NCBI GenBank assembly: GCA_018257865.1
Contig: JAEUBA010000156.1
Coordinates: 1-40,854, forward strand
Direction of reading: 5' to 3'
DNA: 40,854 nucleotides
Source of the DNA: Stereocaulon alpinum
Taxonomy: Eukaryota; Ascomycota; Lecanoromycetes; Lecanorales; Stereocaulaceae
Position 1 is the stretch's first letter. Every line of letters starts with the position of its first letter. Below are positions 11,576 through 22,949 of the stretch, piece by piece. The position numbers and the translations under genes were made by a program. The notes below the pieces were generated by a model that worked only from the letters and a program-made list of their open reading frames with translations, searched no databases and was not told the origin of the DNA.

Positions 11576-13053
11576 ATTATCTCTTTATTAAAGAAATTAA
11601 CTAGCTTCTAGTTAAAGATACTTACCTACTCCTCTACTATTAATTACTAAGTATATATAATAATATTCCTAAGTACCTACTCTTACTCTTATAATACTAG
11701 CTCCTACTAATAGGGGAGTAGGACGAGATATACTAAGTCCTATATCTTATACCTATATAGGATCTCTAGCTACTAAGTCTAGTTAAGCTATAGATTCGCC
11801 TCTATTATATAGCCTAGTTAGATAACTACTACTACCTAGCTTCTTTACTACTACTACTCCTACCGCTACTACTATACTATCGCCTAGATCTAGCTAGTAT
11901 ACGGGTTAGGTAGTAGAGGCGTAGATATCCTTACTTTAGGAGGGTAGGCCTAGATTAGAAAGTAGCTCTAGCTAGACCTACTAGCGAATAGATATTAGTA
12001 GGTAATATTAGTTCGCTATAGATTAGGATTGAAATCTTACGGGTTATAGTATCTACCGCGTTAATAGTAGAGGCTCTAGCTATACTACTTCTTATAGTAC
12101 TTCTTAATAGATATACTAGTACGGTAGATAATAGGGTAGATATTATAGCTATAGCTATTATAGTAGATTTAGATATATAGGATAGGTGGGTTAGACGGGC
12201 GTAGGAGGTTATAGCTAGTAATATAATTTAGATTAAGTAATAATTTGCTAGCGAATTAGGCGAGGACGACCTAACGCTAGATAACTAGGAGATTAATCTT
12301 ATAGCTATTAGTAAGGTAGGTAGGGAGACTCTAGATAGTAATCTAATAGCGCTTATAGACGATTAGGCGGTAGCACTTATTATATATAATAAATCTAAGG
12401 TCGACGTTTATAGCCTATATTAGTAGGTAGCTAGAGTTAGGTTATTATAGTATAGCGATATCCTAATACCTCTTTTATTATAGGGATTAACCTAGGTATA
12501 TATAGATAGAACTCCCTTAGTTAGAATCTTTTCTCTATTTAAGTTAGGACTAGACTATTCTTTATAATATTAGGTAGGTCGCACGCTTATTATTTGGAGT
12601 TATATACTTTTGCTCGCTTAGATAGTATATTCGAGGTAGACTCTATATCCGAATCTAGAAGTAGGTTACTAGAAATTCCTACTTTATATTATTATGATAT
12701 CTCGCTACTCTTCTTTCCCCCGAGTACTCCTACTTTAGCCTTTAATATTTTCTTCTCGAAAGGCGTTAGCTATATAATATCTTACTTAGGGTATTAAGTT
12801 AGTTACGGAGGTAGTAATATATAGAAAGGATAGTAAGTTAGGGACTAAAGTAAGGTCTTAGGTTACGAAGTAAATATTTTGAGTTACTATACGAAGTAAA
12901 TAAACTCCTACTTCGTAATTCTATTAAACTATCCTTATATATTAATTCTACCTAGTATAGGTATATACTCTAATTATACTTTAATAATTTTTAAAGCTAA
13001 AGGAGGAATAGGGCCCGCTAGCCTACTCGTCCTACTTAGAATTAGAAGGATAA
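11576..13053. other. Unassigned RIP-mutated DNA
   Basis: About 1.5 kb of TA-rich, CA/TG-poor sequence. I found no repeat partner inside the window and no recognisable protein in either direction. The only ATG-started ORF (12,594-12,797) starts at a chance ATG-like codon and has no conserved look. This is most likely old transposon sequence. Confidence 0.5.
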
Positions 13054-13058
13054 TTAGT

Positions 13059-13653
13059 TATAAGGGGTAGATACGCTATAAGGACCCTAATAGGGGCCTT
13101 CTAGGTATCGGACCCGATATCCTTAACTTTTGCTACTTCTAGGTAGTAGAGGGGTAGGGCTTTAGCCCGGAGTTCCTACTCCTTATAATTATATTAGGTC
13201 TAATACTCCGTTAGTTAATCGCCTAGGCACCTTAGCGTATAAGGTTAGGGGTTCGACTCCTAGAGGGGTACTGAATATCGCGCTATACCGCGCTAATTAG
13301 CTAGCTTAGAGGCACCCTAGTAAGGGCCTTAACTAGGTATAGTATTACGCTATCACGCGCAGATTGGCTAGCTTAGAGGCGCCCTGCGGGGGCTTTAACT
13401 AGGCCTTAGTAAGGCGCCCTACGGGGGCCTTACGACCCGATAACTCTCGCTAAGCGGTGTTAATTAGGGGAAGTTCAACTTATACTAAGTCCTTAGGGAC
13501 GAGTCCCTTAAGGGGGGGAATAGTTATAAGGGGTAGATACGCTATAAGGACCCTAATAGGGGCCTTCTAGGTATCAGACCCGATATCCTTAACTTTTGCT
13601 ACTTCTAGGTAGCAGAGGGGTAGGGCTCTGGCTCGGAGTTCCTACTCCTTACA
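13059..13653. mobile_element. TRIM-like miniature LTR element with TSD TTAGT
   Basis: Two 129-bp direct repeats (13,059-13,187 and 13,525-13,653) flank only 337 bp. The right copy ends CCTTACA and the left begins TATAAGG (from TGTAAGG), so the LTR has TG...CA ends with a short inverted repeat. TTAGT is duplicated at 13,054-13,058 and 13,654-13,658. A polypurine tract AGGGGGGGAA at 13,511-13,520 lies just before the right LTR, which sets the element's orientation as plus. There is no coding capacity, so it must have been moved by another element's enzymes. The internal part holds a tRNA-like stretch and two 40-bp subrepeats (about 13,297-13,337 and 13,364-13,403). Confidence 0.85.
13203..13270 (+). 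other. tRNA-like sequence with A and B boxes inside the TRIM-like element
   Basis: The sequence has a perfect B box (GGTTCGACTCC, about 13,248-13,258) and an A-box-like TAGTTAATCG upstream. Its ends can pair like an acceptor stem (TACTCCG with AGGGGTA). A 5-bp stem (ACCTT/AAGGT) encloses a 7-nt loop, but the loop lacks the invariant T33 and the T stem pairs poorly. I take it as a degenerate or captured tRNA-derived segment and do not call a working tRNA gene. Confidence 0.4.
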
Positions 13654-13689
13654 TTAGTACACTAGGGTAGTACTATAGAACTCTATAGC

Positions 13690-14343
13690 TAGTTATACTA
13701 ATCCTAATAGGGTTAGTTCCCTTTAATAATAGATAATTAGGTTATTAATATAATACCTCTTTACTTACCTAGTTCTATAGATTTCCCTTATATACCTACT
13801 ATACCTATACTTTACCTATTTAATAGATAGTTAAGGTCCTAGCTAGCGTATTTCTAGCTTTTATCCTTTCTAGTTATCTAGTGTATTATTCCGGACTAAT
13901 ACTAGGTCTTCTAGTTTTAGGATCCTTTATTTCCTCTCTACTTACTTCTAACTTCTATATATATATAAGGTAATTTCGCTAGAAAGTAATCTATTCTTAT
14001 TACGTAAGGTAGTAAAGAGCTAGTACTAGTATTTTAGTAAGGATTATTCTACTTATTCCGCTTCTAGTATTCGTCCTAGTTCGATATCGAAATAATAGTA
14101 TTCTAGTTCGAAGCCTAGTATAATTTAAGCTAGGGAGTACCTATATATCTTAGTACCTTTTATATTTATATTTAATATATTATCCCTTACTAATAGAGAC
14201 TAAGAATTCGTAGTACTACGTTCGATATATCTCTTACTTATTTATACTAGTATCTCCTAGATAGTCCTTTCTAGCAGCCCTATTAAAGCGGGGTAACTAA
14301 TTAGTCTAGTAAAATAGCTAGCTCCGTACTTAAGTATTATAGC
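13690..14343 (-). pseudogene. Integrase C-terminal region relic (minus-strand Gypsy)
   Basis: The minus-strand frame contains RILKLEDLVLVRNNTLDN followed by KLEIR-LGP (about 13,925-13,840). This matches the conserved FKxGDLVLVRN...LxxRWxGP block after the integrase core of fungal Gypsy elements. Stops fall at Trp and Gln positions as expected from RIP. Confidence 0.65.
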
Positions 14344-14943
14344 TTATATATTATAATTTATAAAATATAACCTATTATTAGTATACAAGTTAGTGCCCGT
14401 AATCTTTATAGAAGATTAATAATAAAATAGCTATATATCGCTTATTTTATACCCGATTTAGAAAATTTGAGCGGCGTTGGAAAGCTCTCTATTTATAGTA
14501 TATTTTATATATATAAAGCTAATCTCTACCCCTAAGACTTCTAAAGTTATTTAAATAGTAAGTATTAAGCTTAGTATTTGGTAGCGAGCTAGGGCTACCT
14601 ATAATATATAGCGAAAACGCTTCTTTTACTTATAACTATTACGTAAATAGGCTGATTTTGAAAATTATTAATACGCAAGCAAGCTGATAGCTGACTTTAA
14701 AACTTATAAAATTATCTAGATATTATATAACGTATATAGCGCGAGGTATTACTGCGAAGAAGTTACGATATAGATTTAACTTTTAGTAGTTAAAGGCGCT
14801 AGGCCGAAAAGCGTACTATTAGGGGGGGAGAAGTATAGGGGCAATCTAATTAGCTGTAAAGGCGGAATTGCTCCGAAAGTCGCGATATTCTGTTATTATA
14901 AGAAAGATAGTCCTTTTAGCTATCTAAATACTAGTACGATATA
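14344..14943. other. Unassigned stretch between Gypsy integrase fragments
   Basis: This stretch keeps more TG and CA than its surroundings (for example around 14,465-14,490 and 14,650-14,700). It does not read as the expected middle of the integrase. It may be part of a further insertion, or a replacement of the missing integrase segment. No repeat partner was seen. Confidence 0.35.
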
Positions 14944-15952
14944 TATTAGGGCTCCGAGGTATACCGTACCCCCGGACTACTAAGCTATATAGTCTAAGAG
15001 TATCGCCCTAGTAAGTACCGAATATTTTGAGTTTTACCCTTAGGGGTTTAGCGGTAGACTGCGCCTATAGTTACTAGGTTAATAAGTATATTCGATACGA
15101 TAAAGCTTAATAATCTTAGCCCGAAATATTAAGGTTTAGGGTTTAATACCGTTAAGGGGGTATAATTTCTAAGGGATTTTTTAGGGGACGGTAGCTATAA
15201 TTAGCTATTAAGCGACCTAATAGGGTTCCCGCCCTCCTAACCCTACTACGCTACTTCGGCGCGTAACCTATAGTAACAAATTTTCGCTAGGGGCTTTAAC
15301 TATATTATATCGCTAAGTCCTTTAGGTATAAATAATATCGATAGGGGCGCCCTATAGGGGCCTACTATCTAGCGGAATCGCCCTTTATAGGGGCCGCTAT
15401 CTTTATTCGCTAAGTCCTTCGGGTACGAATAATCCGGTAGGGGCGCCCTTTAGGGGCCTACTACCTAGCGGAAGCGTCCTTTAGGGAGGCCGCTAACTAA
15501 AAGTTCCCTTCGTAGGCTTTAACTTTCTTATTTCGCTAAGTCCTTTAGGTACGAATAATCTAGTAGGGGCGCCCTTTAGGGGCCTACTACCTAATAGAAG
15601 CGTCCTTTAGGGAGGCTACTAACTAAAAGTATCCTTTATAGGCTTTAACTTTATTATTTCGCTAAGTCCTTTAGGTATAAATAATATCTAATAGGGTATC
15701 CTTTAAGGGCCTTATAACCTAACTTATACTAAATATTTAGACTTATTATAAGGGAATAATATTTTTCTACCTTACTAAGCGCCGTAGACGTCGCCTTAGG
15801 GGGAGGATAATTATTAGGGCTTTAGGGTATACTATACCCCTAAACTACTAAGCTATATAGTCTAATAGTATCGCCCTAGTAAGTACCGAATATTTTAAGT
15901 TTTACCCTTAGGGGTTTAGCGGTAGACTACGCCTATAGTTACCGGGTTAATA
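14944..15952. mobile_element. Second small non-autonomous LTR element with TSD ATATA
   Basis: Two 141-bp direct repeats (14,944-15,084 and 15,812-15,952) bound 727 bp of non-coding DNA. The 5-bp duplication ATATA stands at 14,939-14,943 and 15,953-15,957. A purine-rich tract (GGGGGAGGATAA, about 15,799-15,810) lies just before the right LTR. LTR differences are transitions in RIP context. The interior is largely a tandem repeat and has no protein. Its GGGGCGCCCT-type motifs resemble the interior of the TRIM at 13,059, so the two may be related. Confidence 0.8.
15285..15720. repeat. Tandem repeat array with about 126-bp unit
   Basis: The word CGCTAAGTCC recurs at 15,311, 15,408, 15,534 and 15,660, giving spacings of 97, 126 and 126 bp. 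Each unit contains GGTACGAATAAT-like sequence, a GGGGCGCCCTTTAGGGGCC palindromic stretch and AGCGGAAGCGTCC. The units differ mainly by C/T and G/A changes. Confidence 0.8.
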
Positions 15953-15957
15953 ATATA

Positions 15958-16700
15958 TTCTCGAAATAGATTAATAGTTTCGTAGGTAGTATAGTTTTAA
16001 TCTACCTTTACCTAGACGAACCTACTAAAGTAATCTACTACTAGAAGTATATATACTACTCCGGTAGCTATATAGGCTAGGCTAATCGGTCTTAACTAGT
16101 CCGCTCTAAGTATTACTATAGGCCTAAAGAATTAAATAGTTAATAGTATATATTTAATTAGTTTTCGGAGTCTAGCTTAATATATATAGTAATTTATATA
16201 CTAAGTATATATATCCTTAGTTCGAGTAGGCTAGTATACCTAGCCGATTAGATAGTTTAGCGTTAGTAAGGATACGTAGTAGCTATAGTCCTTATAAGCT
16301 ACTTTTAGAAACTAGGGTATTTCCTCTTTAACTAAGTAGATACTACTTACTCCTATTACTTCCTTATATTATAGGTGCTTGCTTCTAGAATAGGATAGTA
16401 GACGGAATTATTTTACCTTATACCTAAGGGCTTTCTACCTACTTTATAGGACCTATATTTCCTCTATTCTTACTTTACCGCCTTAAAGGTACTCGATTAA
16501 TTAATAATATATTAGGGATCTCTAGTATTTCTCTAAACTCCTAGATAATATAATACGAAGCGGAGAGGAACGTTACTAATTAGTCTCCTATTATAGTACT
16601 AGTATTACTAGTTTATCCGCTAGTCTAACTAGGGATTAAGAGGTTAAGCGAGTTAGTAGTCTATTTAGTCTATTAGCTACTTCTATATACTAGTCTTTAG
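15958..16700 (-). pseudogene. Integrase core relic (minus-strand Gypsy)
   Basis: Near 16,130-16,000 the minus strand reads a degraded LxADxxxPIxPAxxxTGxxYILxVVDYFSRF-type segment, the start of a Gypsy integrase core. It contains TGVVYI and the aromatic DYFSRF region with RIP stops. The relic is cut at 15,952/15,958 by the insertion of the small LTR element. Confidence 0.6.
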
Positions 16701-17967
16701 ATAATTAATAGAAGAGCTTAATATCGAATTTACCTAACCTATCTAGCTAGGTAGTAATACGACCTTTCTCTATCTACTTAGTAGTAAAAATAGGTCTTAA
16801 CGCTTCGTAGTCTATATAGATAATAACCGGATATTTACTACTAATAACTATCTATCTAATTTCGGCTAAGTACTTTATAATAGCGAAATACTCCCTTTTA
16901 GAGTTTAAGTACTAGGTCTCTATATCTTAGAACCTAAAAGAGAGGAATATAATAATTCGTTCAATAGGTCTTAACTTAAGGGTTACTTTAGTTTCTAGTA
17001 GCTACCTATAAAGCGGAAGGCGAATATTAGTACTAGGCCTAGTATACTTAGTAGGTTTCTAGTATATTAGGCGAAGTTCCTAGTACGCTTAGTAAGCGGG
17101 CTTGGCTAGGGATTTAAAGAATCGCGTATATCTCGAATTCCTTCTTACTTCCTTAGTTATTAGCTCTACTAGTAATCTATAAATTATACTCGCACTTACC
17201 TATCTATAAACCTATAATAGTGTTTGCGTACCTAGCAGCTACGCAGCTCTATACAAAAAGAGAACTTACTACCTTATACTACCTATATAATTAGAATAAG
17301 TAGCCTTTAAGGGCTATATTACTAGTATTAGTAGCTAGGTAGTATTATAAGTCTAGGTTAACCTTAACTATAGCGTTAGTACTAATTACTTCCTTAACCT
17401 TATTAAAGGCTTCCTATTATACTCGCTCCTAGTTAAAGGTCTCTTTCTTAACCTATTTCTTACGTACTATAAGTTTCTTACTTCGTTTAGTCCTAAGATA
17501 CTTCGTAAAATCCTAGTTATATTCTTCTACTTCGTCGTTATAGGCCTACTTCGTTTTTAGTTTATCTAGAACTTACTTTAGGTAGGCCTTCTTTATTTCT
17601 ATAACTAATTAAACTCAGCTAGTATAAATATCCTTAGAAAGGGTATTAACTATAAGAAAGTATTAAGCTCCGCTTAATTCGTCGGTACTAGCTAGTCCCT
17701 AATATTATCTTAATATTTAATAGATAGCTTTAAGCCTACTATACTTCCTTAAAATCTTAATACCTTAAGGCTATTAGCGAAAAGCTACGTCTTAGCTCCT
17801 AAGAGATATACTAGTCTAAAGATATATTATAGGAAGTACTACGTATATAGGAAAGTAAATAATATATTAAAGTTAGTTACTAAACTACTATAATTATCTA
17901 TAAATATAGAGAACGAATAGTTTCTATAGTTACTAATTAAGCTAACTATTCTTACTACTCCTTTATT
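16700..17967 (-). pseudogene. RT C-terminal part and RNase H relic (minus-strand Gypsy)
   Basis: Near 17,905-17,890 the minus strand reads SIFIDNYSS, the YxDD-type catalytic block with the second Asp changed to Asn. It is followed by LYTRYFL (about 17,850), then near 17,650 IFIPAELN after FLxLIPFLR. RNase H follows at about 16,990-16,800: RPIERIIIFLSFRF, then YLNSKREYFAIIKYLAEIR and PVIIYIDYEALRPIF. These are typical of one fungal Gypsy family. The fragment begins exactly where the 2.2-kb LTR element interrupts RT. Confidence 0.75.
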
Positions 17968-18206
17968 ATTAGTATCAGAGGCCGGCCTAGAGCGAGTTAA
18001 TAGGGGTGTTATTAGACTAGGAGAATATATCTAAGGAAGGAAAGCTAGATATAGGTGTGCGAAGGCCTATAAGCGAACCCCCTAAAGCTAGGCCTAATAG
18101 GGCTAGGGTACCGGGTAGGTAAGGTAATAAGTAGTAACGCTGGAAAGTAAAGCTTAGCCCGTAATATTACCCCCCTCCTTTATAAGGTATCGCCCTAATA
18201 CCTTCA

Positions 18207-18255
18207 GCTAATAATCTATCTATTAATCTATCTATCTATCGATCTATCAATCCAT
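18207..18255. repeat. ATCT/ATCAA-type microsatellite
   Basis: An imperfect run of tetranucleotide ATCT units lies just inside the left LTR of the 2.2-kb element. Confidence 0.7.
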
Positions 18256-18669
18256 CCCGCAGGCCTTATGACGTCAGCGGCGTTAGTAGTGGTTACGGTA
18301 TTAAGTTGCGGAGCGCTAAGATTTATCTTCTAAAAGTCGGAATTTAGCGGTAGTGAGGTAGGTAATAGTAATAGTAACTATAACCCTTACGAATAGTACC
18401 TCTAACATATTTAATAGCTTATACTAAGCGGCGGTAGGTACTAGGATATCGATAGATAGCCTGCTATTATAGCCTAAATTAAAAAGTTGAAGAAGTAGGA
18501 AATATTCAAATAAGTATAATTACCGCGTAGCGAAATACGTAGCGAAATATAAGTATAAAAATAGTAGTATTCCACCTAGCTTAGCAGCTAGACTATACCA
18601 AATTAGGTATAGCTTACCTATTATCGGTATTAAGTAGCGGTATAGGTCTATAGTATTGCTAAGAAGCTG

Positions 18670-19290
18670 CTGAGCTATAAAGCTACTAGAAACTTCAGCT
18701 TTACTGGGAATTGCAGTATTACTAGGTGTTATAGTGTTAGTAGCAGCTATAGTATTGCTTGGAGCAGCAGCTTTACTAGAAGCTGTAGTATTACTAGGAG
18801 CTATAATCTTACTGGGAGCTGCAGTCTTACTAGGAGCTTTAGCGATACTAGACGTTATAGTATCGCTAGGACTGCCACGTTACTAGGAGCTGTAGCCTTA
18901 CTAGAAGCTGCAGTCTTGCTAGAAGCTGTAGTCTTACTAAGAGCTGCAGTCTTACTAGAAATTGCAGCGTTGCTGGAAGTTGCAGTATTACTAGATACTG
19001 CAGCATTGCTGGAAGTTGTAGTATTACTAGGACTACAGCGTTACTTGGAAGCTGCAGCGCTACTAGAAGCTTTAACTTTGCTCGAAGCTATAACTTTGCT
19101 AGAAGCTGCTAAGTTACTAAGCTATAGCGTTACTAAGTTACTAAGCTTACTAAGCTGCTAAGTTACTATAAGCTTCAGCCTTACTTGTTACTATAGTAGT
19201 GCTAGAAGTTACAGTATTACTAGGTGCTGTAGTATTACTAGGAGCTTACCAAGCTGCTAAGCTACTAAGCTGCAGCGCTACTAGAAGCTT
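18670..19290. repeat. 18-bp minisatellite array
   Basis: More than thirty imperfect copies of an 18-bp unit (consensus near TTACTAGGAGCTGCAGTA) run through the interior of the 2.2-kb LTR element. The unit length is a multiple of three, so it yields repetitive Leu-Leu-Glu-Ala-type open frames (for example 18,916-19,161). I regard these as a by-product of the repeat. Variation includes many C/T and G/A changes plus unit-length changes near 18,880 and 19,040. Confidence 0.85.
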
Positions 19291-20167
19291 TAGCTTTACT
19301 ATTTCTAATTCTCGTTCCTATATAGATATAGACCTATACTCTTTCTTAGCTTTTAAAACTATTAGTAAGGATTTAGCGGTAGCTTCGTAAGGATTTAGTA
19401 AGGTAAGACGAACTGCCTACTAGTAGGATCGTCTATTATAGTAATAATTCGGTAGGACGGTCGAATTAGGTAGTAAGGTAAGGTCGGTAGTTAGGTAGTA
19501 TTCTCGCTAGGTTCTAGTACCTAGCTAGCTTCTAGCTATATAAGCTAGCGGTATATATATCCGTAATAGTATCCTACTATCGCGTATATCGCGTATTAGT
19601 GAGTAGAGGGACGTAGACTAAGGTACTTAAGGTATTTTTAATACCAGCTTAGTATTAAGATAAGGTAGGCTATTACCTCTTTAGGACGCGTCCTAGTATT
19701 TATATTAGTCTACCCCTACCCCTACCCGCAGTAGTATAGGTATAGATATTAGAGTACCTTCTAAGTAGGCTTACTTCTTTATCTTTTATTTAGACTCGCT
19801 GATAGACTTATAAGCTCTACCGTTTATTTCACCTCGCTAGTAGACTTACGAGGGCGGGGGGTTATAGTACTAATACTATTAGTATTACCTAAAGCTAGTT
19901 ATAGGGAGGTGAGTATATACTTCGCTAGGATATTTAACATCGCCTATTTAATAGAGATATATTCTAATATCAGGGGCCGGCCTAGAGCGAGTTAATAGGG
20001 GTGTTATTAGACTAGGAGAATATATCTAAGGAAGGAAAGCTAAATATAGGTGTACGAAGGCCTATAAGCGAACCCCCTAAAGCTAGGCCTAATAGGGCTA
20101 GGGTGCCGGGTAGGTAAGGTGATAAGTGGTAACGCTGGAAAGCAAAGCCCAGCCCGTAACAATTAGG

Positions 20168-21011
20168 CGGAAGCGGTCCGAATATTAAGTTAGTAAACTA
20201 AGTATAGGTATAAGGTACTCCCTTTAACTTCTACCCTATTTTAATATATACCTACTAGCCGTTTAGTATAAGGAAACCTATCTTATTCCTATCCTTAGCT
20301 TTTATTATTATTACCTAGTAGCTATTCGAAGCGTCTAAGCTAAAGAACGTTCTAAATTTAGGTTTAATAAGGATACCGATAACCTCTTTAAGGTAGTATA
20401 TAGGGTAAGCTAATTTAATAGTATAATTATTTACGGGAATAAAGTTATAGACTACTTAAAGTAGTTATAACCCTTTTTTCTTTAGTAGGAATTTAGTTCT
20501 AGCCCCCTAAGGGCTACTTTATCTTATAATAATTCTAGTATCCTTAAGCTTTAGGAAAATCTTATTTATAAATTCTTATTCTTATAGTATATATTTAGGT
20601 AGAGTACTATAGACTAGTTTCGTATTTAGTACTAGGTTAATAGAATACTTAATAAGGTTAGTAGTCTTAATATCTTATATACTATTAGCGAAGTAATCCC
20701 TCTAGGTATATATAAGTTACTTTACTACTTAGATATATTCTAGGGTATCGGCTATAATACTAATAGTAATACCGCTTTCTTTAAACTATATTTTAATAGT
20801 TTCCCTACTATTAGTACTAAGTATTCTCTACTTAGGCCTGCGTTAGGTAGGGAATTTATTACCTTTACCTAAGGGGAACTTAGTAACCGGAGCTGCTATA
20901 TAGTTCTAATTATCTATATAATATTACTTCGGTAGGGGTCTAATAGGTAGAGCTACTAGTACCTAAGTAAAACTTTTAAAATTATCTACTTTACTAGGTT
21001 ATTTAAGTAAG
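20168..21011 (-). pseudogene. RT N-terminal part relic (minus-strand Gypsy)
   Basis: The minus strand from about 20,470 to 20,168 reads IKAKDRNKIGFLILNG followed by VYIKIGxKLKGVPYTYTQF and FGPLPPN. It is the RT segment that lies before the YxDD block, in which GLKNAP is represented by KLKGVP. It joins the fragment at 17,967 once the LTR element is removed. Confidence 0.7.
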
Positions 21012-21016
21012 GTAAG

Positions 21017-21372
21017 TGTAACGGGGTGGTTTAACTCCTGCGGGTAAATCACACAGTGTATTAAGCACTAGAAGGTAATAGAGATAGATAGTCGTTAAAG
21101 TATCTTCAGCTAAGACTCCTCTCTATTATATAAGTTAAATACGAAGGAAAGAATTATTCTACTAAAGGAAAACCCCTTCCTTATATATTCACTATTAACT
21201 ATACTAAGCCCTAATATAATTAGGGTGATCTAACCCTATATCTACTATATCACCCTATGATCTACCTGATATACGCCAGATCACCTATATCACTAGGTCC
21301 TCTCCTAAGTGTCCTTTACCTACTAACCCTGTAATATGCCTTGCCCGTGACCTTGCGGGTTTACCCGTAATA
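21017..21372 (+). repeat. Solo LTR with TSD GTAAG
   Basis: The 356-bp unit starts TGTAACGGGGTGG and ends ACCCGTAATA, with GTAAG at 21,012-21,016 and 21,373-21,377. It is the least mutated copy of a family found five times in the window. Its first 60 bp keep CA and TG (for example AATCACACAGTG), although the surrounding Gypsy is saturated with RIP. Confidence 0.85.
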
Positions 21373-21377
21373 GTAAG

Positions 21378-22949
21378 AGCTAGGGATACTATACTATTTA
21401 GGTAAGATCTAAGGCTCTATAATCCCTAATATTACCTTAATAGGTCTATTAGGATTAGTAGTTTTCCTACTTATTAAGTAGGATTTAGTAAGCTATATCT
21501 ATAGTATCCCCGCTAGTCTTATTATTATTAAGTTCGACTATTAGGAGGTTTATATATATTAGAATAATCTTAGCTAGTACCTACTTAGGTACTAAATTAT
21601 TCCCCCGTATTATAACCTTCCTAGTACTATAGTTAGGGTTTAATCCTACTCGCTGAATCTATAGTACTCTAAGTAGGAGATTATATACTTAGTTATTAAT
21701 AATCTACGCTTTTACTACTACTTAGATTCCTTAGACGTTTACTAGTAGGTAAATATAATTAGTAAGAGTATAGATAGTATCTATTACTAAGTTAATATAG
21801 AGATATCTATCTATATAGACTTATAGTAGGAGGGTTATTACTTAAAGTTTAGTACGACTAACTAGCTCTACTAGTAAGCTACTATTAATTAGTATTCGTA
21901 GGAGCTTAACCGTTCTAATCTATACTATAATTATAAACGGCTGTGATTATCCGTCGTTATCGAATATATATACTATAATAGTAGGGGGTTCCCTCTAGAC
22001 TAAGGTAGTAATTACTATATTTAATCTACTTAGGTCGGCTTAATTCTTTACTTTAGGTATCCTCTTAACTTAGTATCTAAGTATACTTTATTATATATTT
22101 AAAGTAAGCTCTTACTAAGCGATATCTAACTTATTAAGGAACTACCTAACTTCTATTATAAGGGGTAGCTTTAGAATTTCTTTAATAGAAAATCTAGCTC
22201 CTCTAAGTAAACCCCTAATAGGGTTTAGTATCTTTAGTACCTTTACTAAAACTAGCTCCTAAACCTTTCTAGTCTTACTAACTTAGGTAGATAGTAGGTA
22301 TACTATATAGGACTAGTTTATTAGCTATTTATTATTCTACTTAGGTTCGCGTTCTAGCTAGGTCTCCTAAAAGGTAAATAGAGAATCTACTTCCTTAAAT
22401 CCTAGCTCTTCTTTTAAGAGGTTTATCTCCTTAGTATTATTTTATAATTAATTCTCTTTTTCCTCTAGATCCGCTATATATTCTAATCCCGCTTTTAATA
22501 TCTTTAGGATAGCTTTCTACTTAGTTTACTTCTTAATATCCGCTAATTATTATAGTAGCTTTCCCTACTTTACTACTACTCTAGTTATTCTTTATACTAC
22601 TATTACTTAAGTTAAGAAGTTACTATCTAATAGTAGTAAGTAAGCTACCGGTACTAGGTAATAGTTCCTAGTATTAGAGCTTCCTTTACTATTATTAGGA
22701 TTTTAGCTACTATAGTACTACCCTTTATACTAGTAGTATTAAATATTAATATTACTACTAGAGATAGTTCCCTAAGATAAGTAGGGTATAGCCGAATTAT
22801 TAGTAATTATTAGTAGTAGAGTCGGTAATAATAACTAGTTATAGAATAATATAAAGTATTCGTATTATTTATATATAAAGTACTAGATTTTCGATAAGTC
22901 CTTTTTAGGTTATATCTAATTAGGACCTTACTAAGGTAGGTTAAAGCTA
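21378..22949 (-). other. Interior of minus-strand Gypsy between RT and gag, unresolved
   Basis: RIP-saturated sequence lies where the protease and RT N-terminus should be. I could not anchor any domain with confidence. The stretch around 21,950 (GGCTGTGATTATCC) is an isolated unmutated patch. Confidence 0.4.

Larger units (their letters stand above)
17973..20162. mobile_element. Non-autonomous LTR element (2.2 kb) with TSD ATTAG
   Basis: Direct repeats of about 194 bp (17,973-18,166 and 19,968-20,162) begin TATCAG (from TGTCAG). The right copy ends CCCGTAACA and the left ends in the RIP form CCCGTAATA. ATTAG is duplicated at 17,968-17,972 and 20,163-20,167. The 1.8-kb interior has no recognisable retroviral protein. 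It carries an ATCT microsatellite (about 18,210-18,255) and a long 18-bp minisatellite. It inserted into the RT gene of the minus-strand Gypsy, just upstream of its catalytic block. The right LTR is less RIP-mutated than the left. Confidence 0.9.

Noticed and set aside
12594..12797. 67-residue ATG-started ORF in the RIP block
   Set aside because: It is surrounded by saturated RIP sequence, has no homology-like pattern and is what chance gives in TA-rich DNA with few stops in one frame.
15285..15720. CRISPR-like array
   Set aside because: Units of about 126 bp are continuous tandem repeats with no separate spacers, in a eukaryotic LTR element.
18916..19390. Leu/Glu/Ala-repeat ORFs
   Set aside because: They follow directly from an 18-bp minisatellite inside a non-coding LTR element and change frame where unit lengths vary.
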